A stretch of DNA of 9,943 nucleotides from Phycisphaerae bacterium (GTDB taxonomy: Bacteria > Planctomycetota > Phycisphaerae > SM23-33), in NCBI GenBank assembly GCA_030754715.1, contig JASLZV010000035.1:262-10204 (forward strand), in the 5' to 3' direction. Within the stretch, counting starts at the first letter, position 1; each line of letters starts with the position of its first letter. Under the pieces are notes generated by a model. The model had not been told where the DNA came from, ran no database searches, and worked only from the letters and a program-made list of their open reading frames with translations. This document shows positions 1-4,881 of the stretch, one piece after another. A program made the position numbers and the translations under genes.

Positions 1-552
1 GAACCGCTTGGGACCAAAATAGGTATCGAAATTCTCACCTGCCGGACCCACTTCGGCAGCATCGTCTCGGACCACGTCTCCTTCGTGATTTCCATTGACA
101 TGCACAGCAGGCAGTCCAACGCTCTTGATCACGTCGTTTACCAGACTAATCTCCCCAAGCGTGCCCTTCTGGACTTGATCGCCCGTGAGCATAACGAAAT
201 CAGGGCTTGCTTCCCGGCGAATCTGCCGAAGGGCCGATTCAAAAAGGTCAGGATTGACGCCGTCATTGCTGATCGTTTCGGATCCGGGCTCCGCAACGTG
301 GCAATCGGCCATTTGGGCGAAGACAAACGCGCCTCTCGGATGCTCGCAGGGCTCCGGCAGAAAATCGTAGATTCGGTCCGCACCGGACAACGGCACAACG
401 GCACCTTTGAAAGGTGAATAGCCGGGCGTTACGACACAGTATACGTGAGTTCCCCGCAGCGGCAGGCGGTAATTTCCGTCGGCGTCGGCACAGGTTACGT
501 CCGTGCCGTTGCTGACAATAGCGTTGGGGAGTGTTTTGCCCTTTACGTTCAT
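1..552 (-). CDS. Calcineurin-like metallophosphoesterase with MetallophosN-type N-domain (3' end outside window)
   Basis: The first 184 codons are visible; the C-terminal part lies beyond base 1. Residues about 1-65 look like the small beta-sandwich (MetallophosN-like: SNGTDVTCADADGNYRLPL, then VTPGY) that precedes the catalytic domain in a subgroup of secreted phosphoesterases. The catalytic domain follows with the family's metal-binding motifs in order: D83-x-H85, G124-D125 and G154-N155-H156-E157. Such enzymes hydrolyse phosphomonoesters or diesters with two metal ions; the substrate cannot be told. ATG 552 is chosen because GGAG lies five bases before it and because it overlaps the upstream stop as ATGA, which suggests translational coupling. 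No signal peptide is seen from this start, unlike many relatives, so the protein may be cytoplasmic or start further upstream in another way. Family call firm, role uncertain. Confidence 0.85.
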   Translation of the reverse strand, partial: MNVKGKTLPNAIVSNGTDVTCADADGNYRLPLRGTHVYCVVTPGYSPFKGAVVPLSGADRIYDFLPEPCEHPRGAFVFAQMADCHVAEPGSETISNDGVNPDLFESALRQIRREASPDFVMLTGDQVQKGTLGEISLVNDVIKSVGLPAVHVNGNHEGDVVRDDAAEVGPAGENFDTYFGPKRF

Positions 553-1547
553 TTCAACTCCATCTTCGCCCGCAGGCGGTTGGTCTGCACCGACGCCCCA
601 ATCGCCATCGAAGCCTTACAATCGTATGAACGGACGTAATGCTTGTGTCGGATCCGCGGCGTGAAGAAATACAGTTTGGCCTTGTTCACATGAAATCGCA
701 GTGAAGTCGATCTGACCTGGAGCAGCCGGCAGTTGCTCTTGCCCTTCCACCTGAGTATGTGCCGGACTCTGTCAGTGGTTATCGGCGTGCAATCCTTCTT
801 CGAGAATCTCTGGATGACGTCGCCTTTGGCGTCGAGAGCCTCGACGCGGATAGACTCGCCTGCGGTATCGGCAATCATTTCCAGCGTGTCGCCGATGAAG
901 ACAAACTTCCTGGTGGTGATGGTCCCGGCCTTTGCGGCCTCCAGCGACATGAACCCATCCAGGCGAAGTGTAGCCAGGCCGATGCTGTTTGGTCCGATCG
1001 CGTTGTGGTGTCGGGCATAGTGCCGCTCGGCGCGGGCCATGTAGTATATCCGGATCTCGTTGCCGACCACCTGTGGCGGGTAGCAGGGGTAGATTTGGCC
1101 CCAGTCCCAGTCCTTACCGCCTCGGCCGCAGGGGATAAACGTCATTTTTCTGGCTATATCCCTCCAATGCTTCCAGAAGTTCTTGTTTTCGGGTTCGCGA
1201 TGGTGGCGACGGACGTGCGGCGCGATGCCGTCGGCGCCGACGCGGTGCCAGGTTACTCCATTGCGGCTGTAAGCCAACTGGACATTGACCCTGTCTTTCC
1301 ACTCCTGGCCCTTCGGGATTTTCTCCATTGTGCCGCCATTGTAGGTGGAAATAAGACCGAAATACACCCCTTCATATTGCATGGGCACCATCTGATAGAG
1401 TTCCGTTTCCAGCGGTTCATCGATCAGAGATCTCGGAAGGACCGTCACCTTGGGAGACCAGTGCACGAAGTCGTCGCTCTCGATGCGGCTGATCCATCGC
1501 TTATTGGGCGGGCCGTATCGAAGAATGGCTGCGTATCGTCCGCGCAC
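549..1547 (-). CDS. C-terminal part of a five-bladed-propeller glycosidase-like protein (separated by in-frame TGA)
   Basis: This frame continues the 1554-2246 frame after a single TGA, so both are read as one gene of about 565 codons. It carries the remaining propeller blades and a C-terminal beta-sandwich. Recognisable family-like stretches include SRIESDDFVHWSPK, the LYQMVPMQYEGVYFGL segment, VQLAYSRNGVTWHRVG, IYPCYPPQVVGNEIRIYY and IGLATLRLDGFMSLEA, followed by a sandwich ending near AKLYFF. These resemble Planctomycetes proteins usually annotated as GH32/GH43-like. The frame has no further stops to TGA 549-551, so the coding sense is preserved after the interruption. If translated separately it could start at GTG 1547, but the only upstream purine run is a weak GAGA, so independent initiation looks poor. 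It overlaps the phosphoesterase start by four bases. Enzyme activity is not established from sequence. Confidence 0.75.
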   Translation of the reverse strand: MRGRYAAILRYGPPNKRWISRIESDDFVHWSPKVTVLPRSLIDEPLETELYQMVPMQYEGVYFGLISTYNGGTMEKIPKGQEWKDRVNVQLAYSRNGVTWHRVGADGIAPHVRRHHREPENKNFWKHWRDIARKMTFIPCGRGGKDWDWGQIYPCYPPQVVGNEIRIYYMARAERHYARHHNAIGPNSIGLATLRLDGFMSLEAAKAGTITTRKFVFIGDTLEMIADTAGESIRVEALDAKGDVIQRFSKKDCTPITTDRVRHILRWKGKSNCRLLQVRSTSLRFHVNKAKLYFFTPRIRHKHYVRSYDCKASMAIGASVQTNRLRAKMELK

Positions 1548-1553
1548 GGCGTC

Positions 1554-1556
1554 TCA
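1554..1556 (-). other. In-frame TGA interrupting the propeller gene, probably in place of TGG (Trp)
   Basis: Reading the minus strand, the frame runs CCC TTC TGA GAC GCC GTG, i.e. P-F-stop-D-A-V, and continues without shift for another 330-odd codons of the same fold. In relatives as I remember them this place in the repeat reads F-W-D, so TGA replacing TGG by one G-to-A change is the simplest account. Elsewhere in the window TGA ends genes at family-typical places (549-551 with the ATGA overlap, 2373-2375), so a TGA=Trp code is unlikely. I see no convincing selenocysteine-type hairpin just downstream. A base-calling error, a recent nonsense mutation, or programmed readthrough remain possible. 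Confidence 0.8.
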
Positions 1557-2246
1557 GAAGGGGTAACAGGGACTGTCGGCGAACGGGACGACGGGGTTGG
1601 CCGGTTCGGTCGTCCAGTTGATTCCGTCGGGCGAGTAGGCCACGTTGGTGGACCTCGTCCTGGGAGGTCCGGAGTCGCCGGAACACATCATCTTGTAGCG
1701 GCGCGCGGGATTGGCTTCGTGAGGGTCCTTGAAGATGCCGGGCGATGCGTGGGGTTTTGGTTTGAGCCCGCGGATGACGTTATTTCGTTCTTTCTTGTTG
1801 ATGAGCGGCTTTTTCCATGCAATCCCGTCGCCGGAGGTGGCGTAGCAGAAGTTGTAGAACCAGTTTTTCCCGCGCAGGTCCTCGGGCTTGTCCGGGCCAA
1901 GGGCCAGGTACCACATCTTGTAAAGGCCTTCGTTCGGATCATACAGTATGGACGGTTTGTCCAGGCGGATGCCCTCCCAGGGCTTGTCAATAGTAATCAG
2001 CGGATTGCGGGGGTGCTTGATCGGCTGGTTGAGGACCCTTTTTACGCCCTTCAGTTCGGCGATAATGTAATCGTCGATAAAGAGTTGTTTGCCTCGGATG
2101 ATGACGGCGTCGCCGGCGATTTGGTCGTTAAGTTCCACAAAAAGACCAGCAGGTGCCTTCAACGCCTTGGAGAAAGCACTGGAAGTCACCAACAATACTC
2201 CAGTCATGGCCGACAATGATATCCTCTGGAGCGTATCGTAGCACAT
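1554..2246 (-). CDS. N-terminal part of a secreted five-bladed-propeller glycosidase-like protein (truncated by TGA)
   Basis: This 230-codon stretch holds a signal-peptide-like N-terminus (R8, a hydrophobic run about residues 11-24, then SSAFSKA as a plausible cleavage region). The opening of the propeller domain follows: QLFIDDYII (54-62), NQPIKHPRNPLI (73-84), YDPNEGLYKMWY (102-113), CYATSGDGIAW (134-144), RRYKMM (182-187) and NVAYSPDGINW (201-211). The repeated 'YS.DGI.W' units are typical of beta-propeller glycosidase-like proteins; the acidic D58-D59 pair sits where GH32/43-type enzymes carry the nucleophile or base, which is inference. ATG 2246 has only a weak AAAGA before it; ATG 2207 (M14) is an alternative that would shorten the signal peptide. 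Alone, this product lacks most blades and is unlikely to fold as an enzyme. It lies 126 bases after the phosphatase-TIM-barrel fusion gene. Confidence 0.75.
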   Translation of the reverse strand: MCYDTLQRISLSAMTGVLLVTSSAFSKALKAPAGLFVELNDQIAGDAVIIRGKQLFIDDYIIAELKGVKRVLNQPIKHPRNPLITIDKPWEGIRLDKPSILYDPNEGLYKMWYLALGPDKPEDLRGKNWFYNFCYATSGDGIAWKKPLINKKERNNVIRGLKPKPHASPGIFKDPHEANPARRYKMMCSGDSGPPRTRSTNVAYSPDGINWTTEPANPVVPFADSPCYPF

Positions 2247-2337
2247 TGGATGTTTCTTTCAACCGGCGTTATCCAGCGTGAAGACCGGCCGCCTGATAGA
2301 CGCCCCGGGACGGCGCCGTGGTCGGTTGTTTTCGCGT

Positions 2338-2343
2338 ATTATA
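2338..2343 (-). promoter_or_regulatory. Candidate -10 box (TATAAT) for the propeller gene
   Basis: A perfect TATAAT reads on the minus strand in the 126-base gap before the propeller gene and would give a leader of about 85 bases. No good -35 box is seen at 16-18 bases. The leader can form a short hairpin (2299-2304 with 2312-2317, six pairs including one G-U, seven-base loop). The rest of the gap holds nothing I recognise. Confidence 0.35.
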
Positions 2344-2372
2344 GTGGCGGGGGCCTCAGGCGTCGGCGCAGA

Positions 2373-3662
2373 TCAGTCTGATCCGCCCGACGCGCGGTAC
2401 TTGGCTGCCAGTTCAAGGGCGCATTGGTGGGCCTGGGGTAGGAAGGCGGCGATCTCGCCTCCGCCGGGGGCGATGGTTTCCAGGACCAGCGGACCCGTAT
2501 AAGCGACTTTGACACACATCTTCATGACAGAGTCCCAGTCGATCGCGCCGGCGCCGGGCAACAAATGGGGGTCGTGTTCATCACCCATGTTGTCGCTGAA
2601 GTGCCAGGTGCGGAGCCTGGGGCCCAGTGACGGCAGGTACTGGTCCATGTCGTTTTGAAGGATGTTGAGGTGGCCGGTATCGCAGACGAATCCGAGGCCC
2701 TGGTCCGGGAACGAATCGAGCCGCCGGGCTATCTCTCCGGGCTGAAAGCAATTCTTGCTCCGGCCGGGATTCTCCACGGCCGGAACACACGGCAGCGGCA
2801 GTGCATGATCGCAGGCTTCGGTGAGGGCGGCGAAGTAGGCCTCATGGCTATGGGAGCCGCAGCGGATCTGCTGAGGTTCAAACTTGCTGTGTACGGGTAC
2901 GGCGGCGGCCCCCAATTCGGCCGCCAGATTCAACGCTCCTTTGAGGTCGTCCACCGCGCGGCGATGCGTGCTGGGGTCGTGACTGGCCAGGTCGTTACGT
3001 GCACCTGGGGCGTGGACGGACCAGATGCGGACGTCGTAGTCGGCGGCGGCGCGTTTCAGAGCCGCCACCTTCTTGTCGTCACGCCAGTCGAAGTCGGTTT
3101 CGTGGACGAGGCTGAGTTCAATTGCACGAAACCCGGCACGGGCGATGTCGCGCAGGTGCTCTATGGGCTCAAACGGCTCGGGGTAGTACACGTGGGTTGA
3201 GATTGCCGGCGCCAGATGAAGTTGGCCGGCCGTAGTGGCGGTGCGTACGGTCTGCAGCAGTGTACGGAGTTGCTCTTCGATACGGTTTTGGGCCGCGCGA
3301 AACATTGTCTCGGTGTCGGCGTGACCGGCCGGCGCGGCGGGGTCGTCGATGGCCCAGTGGATGCGCCTGGGGTTTCCGCGCAATTCAATACGCGTTTCCA
3401 AAGCGCGGTCGCCAATGGTGACGACGTAGTCAAGGGGCGTGCGGCGAAAAGTCCGAACGTGTTTGGAAAAATGTCCCCGCAGCATCTCGCCCCGCTCAGC
3501 CATGATCTTCCTGGCTACGGGGTGCAAATCGGACCACGGGTCGACCCCGGCGCTGGACACATCGAATTCCCGGCCGCAAATCGCGCGCAGCATCGCCTCG
3601 GCCATCTGGCTTCGGCCGGCGTTACCGGTGCAAACGAACAGAATCCTTGGAGGGGTTTTCAT
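2373..3662 (-). CDS. ArsC/LMW-phosphatase domain fused to xylose-isomerase-like TIM barrel
   Basis: One uninterrupted 429-codon frame encodes two domains. Residues 6-138 are a low-molecular-weight phosphatase/arsenate-reductase fold with the P-loop C11-T-G-N-A-G-R17-S and the general-acid motif D107-P108. Residues about 148-425 are a sugar phosphate isomerase/epimerase-like (AP-endonuclease 2 superfamily) barrel: E182, H217, E297 in VEN, D328-T-G-H331, H354, D364-x-H366 and E395 match the usual metal-site pattern. The two resolving cysteines of thioredoxin-coupled ArsC are replaced (G84 and R91 by motif alignment), so arsenate reduction is doubtful; phosphatase activity on protein tyrosine or a small phosphate ester is likelier. 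The barrel probably isomerises or epimerises a sugar or keto-sugar. It lies 58 bases after the Gfo/Idh/MocA gene, probably in one transcript. ATG 3662 is used; its upstream AAGG is close, so initiation may be weak. Confidence 0.88.
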   Translation of the reverse strand: MKTPPRILFVCTGNAGRSQMAEAMLRAICGREFDVSSAGVDPWSDLHPVARKIMAERGEMLRGHFSKHVRTFRRTPLDYVVTIGDRALETRIELRGNPRRIHWAIDDPAAPAGHADTETMFRAAQNRIEEQLRTLLQTVRTATTAGQLHLAPAISTHVYYPEPFEPIEHLRDIARAGFRAIELSLVHETDFDWRDDKKVAALKRAAADYDVRIWSVHAPGARNDLASHDPSTHRRAVDDLKGALNLAAELGAAAVPVHSKFEPQQIRCGSHSHEAYFAALTEACDHALPLPCVPAVENPGRSKNCFQPGEIARRLDSFPDQGLGFVCDTGHLNILQNDMDQYLPSLGPRLRTWHFSDNMGDEHDPHLLPGAGAIDWDSVMKMCVKVAYTGPLVLETIAPGGGEIAAFLPQAHQCALELAAKYRASGGSD

Positions 3663-3720
3663 CGCCTTGTGTTTTGACAGACAAAGCCGCCGCCGGACCG
3701 CGAATCTCGCACTGGCGCCG

Positions 3721-4752
3721 CTACGAACTCTTCAGGACTGCTTCGCACAACTCGTTGGTCTTCAAGGCGTCGGCAAAATCGCACTCCGTCCGGCTACTGC
3801 TTTTGACGCAGTCGATAAAATGTCTATTCTCCTGCCAGAAGCCCACGCAGGCCTGTGAAGAACGGTTGGGGGCCACCTGGTAATCACGAATGATCTGGGG
3901 ATTCTGGAAATCGTCGTCCGTGAATATGGTGGCGGTCATGGCCGAGTAGTGGGAGCCCTTGGGGTTCATCGTGATGTAGACAGAGATTCTGATGCCGTGC
4001 AACTGGAAGTTGAGCATTCTGGCCCCGGCCCGCATGTTGCTGGTGAAGATGCTGGTGCAGCCATTGTCAAACTTTGCCATGGCGTGGAACTGTGTCAACT
4101 CCGGTTCACCGTCGACCCTGCCCGTTGTCGAGAAGAACTCTACGATCTCGGCTTTGGGAACCGACTGCATCAGGTCCAGGCAGTGTATCATGTCGAGCGT
4201 GAGCATGTCATAGGGCGGAATGGGAATGACGTTTGTCTCAGGGTCGTAGACGTCGGCGCCCTTGAAGAAGCCGAACGAGCAGTTCAGCAGCGGCCCCCTG
4301 TCGTAAACTCGCTTGAGGCCCTCCCGAAGGAGCGGGTTGAAGCGTCTCTGATAGCCGACCTGGGTGGTACCGACGCCGGCCTCTTCGGCCGCATCGGCCA
4401 GGGCCTTGGCGTCGGGATAGTTCATGGCCAGCGGCTTTTCGACGAAAATGGGTTTGCCCCTTGCCAGCACGGACCGGACCACCTGTGGGTGGGGGCTTGG
4501 CTTGCGTCCTCGCCATATGTACTGGGGGATCGTGACATACACCGCATCGGGGTCCAACTTGTCCATCATTTCGTCAAGGTCGCCGAAGCACCGCCGGTGG
4601 GGGATCTTCCACTTGGCTTTGGATTCGTCAAGCCGGTCGGGCCAGGCGTCGCAGAGGCTGACCTGGACGTCCCGAAAGCGGGTGAGGCAGGGCAGGTGAA
4701 AATCATTGGCTGCGTGACCGAGGCCGACGACGGCTACTTTTGTCTTGTCCAT
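3721..4752 (-). CDS. Gfo/Idh/MocA family NAD(P)-dependent oxidoreductase
   Basis: This is a 343-residue protein of normal family length. It has an N-terminal Rossmann fold with G10-L-G12-H-A-A, the signature E105-K106-P107 on the strand that places the nicotinamide, and a C-terminal alpha/beta domain with D187-M-I-H190 as probable catalytic or substrate-binding residues. Family members oxidise or reduce sugars, inositols, amino sugars or their keto forms in the cytoplasm. ATG 4752 is preferred because GGAG sits six bases upstream. ATG 4755 leaves only three bases, and a TTG at 4764 would contain the ribosome site itself. A six-pair hairpin lies just before the ribosome site. The gene follows the secreted CBM9 protein by 129 bases and precedes the phosphatase-isomerase fusion by 58, which suggests it works with that isomerase on the same sugar. 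Substrate unknown. Confidence 0.93.
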   Translation of the reverse strand: MDKTKVAVVGLGHAANDFHLPCLTRFRDVQVSLCDAWPDRLDESKAKWKIPHRRCFGDLDEMMDKLDPDAVYVTIPQYIWRGRKPSPHPQVVRSVLARGKPIFVEKPLAMNYPDAKALADAAEEAGVGTTQVGYQRRFNPLLREGLKRVYDRGPLLNCSFGFFKGADVYDPETNVIPIPPYDMLTLDMIHCLDLMQSVPKAEIVEFFSTTGRVDGEPELTQFHAMAKFDNGCTSIFTSNMRAGARMLNFQLHGIRISVYITMNPKGSHYSAMTATIFTDDDFQNPQIIRDYQVAPNRSSQACVGFWQENRHFIDCVKSSSRTECDFADALKTNELCEAVLKSS

Positions 4753-4765
4753 CATGTTCTCCAAA

Positions 4766-4786
4766 CGGTCCTGCGGAGTCGGACCG
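4766..4786 (-). other. Small hairpin just upstream of the oxidoreductase ribosome site
   Basis: CGGTCC (4766-4771) and GGACCG (4781-4786) are perfect inverted copies around a nine-base loop. The hairpin ends only a few bases before GGAG of the 4752 start, so it may affect translation or mark a processed 5' end. It is short and may be chance in GC-rich DNA. Confidence 0.3.
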
Positions 4787-4791
4787 CGCCG

Positions 4792-4833
4792 CGCGGGAAG
4801 CCCGCGGTGGATGCCTCAAAGCCCGCAAGGCTT
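4792..4833. repeat. Pair of short GC-rich hairpins between the CBM9 gene and the oxidoreductase gene
   Basis: Two adjacent inverted repeats are visible: CGCGGG-AAG-CCCGCG (4792-4806) and AAGCC-CGCAA-GGCTT (4819-4833). Both contain AAGCCCGC. They could be a REP-like element or a weak intercistronic attenuator. No T-run follows on either strand, so they do not look like a standard intrinsic terminator. Confidence 0.35.
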
Positions 4834-4850
4834 CCAAGGAGATCGAGGTG

Positions 4851-4876
4851 TTCCCGTGAGGTCTTCCCGTGAGGTC
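4851..4876. repeat. 13-bp tandem duplication
   Basis: TTCCCGTGAGGTC occurs twice head to tail (4851-4863 and 4864-4876), followed by a further TTC. It lies just beyond the stop codon of the CBM9 gene. It looks like slippage or local duplication in the spacer; no function is evident. Confidence 0.85.
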
Positions 4877-4881
4877 TTCTT

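Noticed and set aside
1554..1556. Selenocysteine or TGA-as-Trp reading at the internal TGA
   Set aside because: No good downstream SECIS-like hairpin is seen, the expected residue is Trp, and TGA closes other genes here at normal ends.
759..2219. Long plus-strand open frame of 486 codons opposite the propeller gene
   Set aside because: It lies antisense to a frame with clear family motifs, has an unordered composition with no recognisable domain, and is expected from GC-rich codon use on the other strand.
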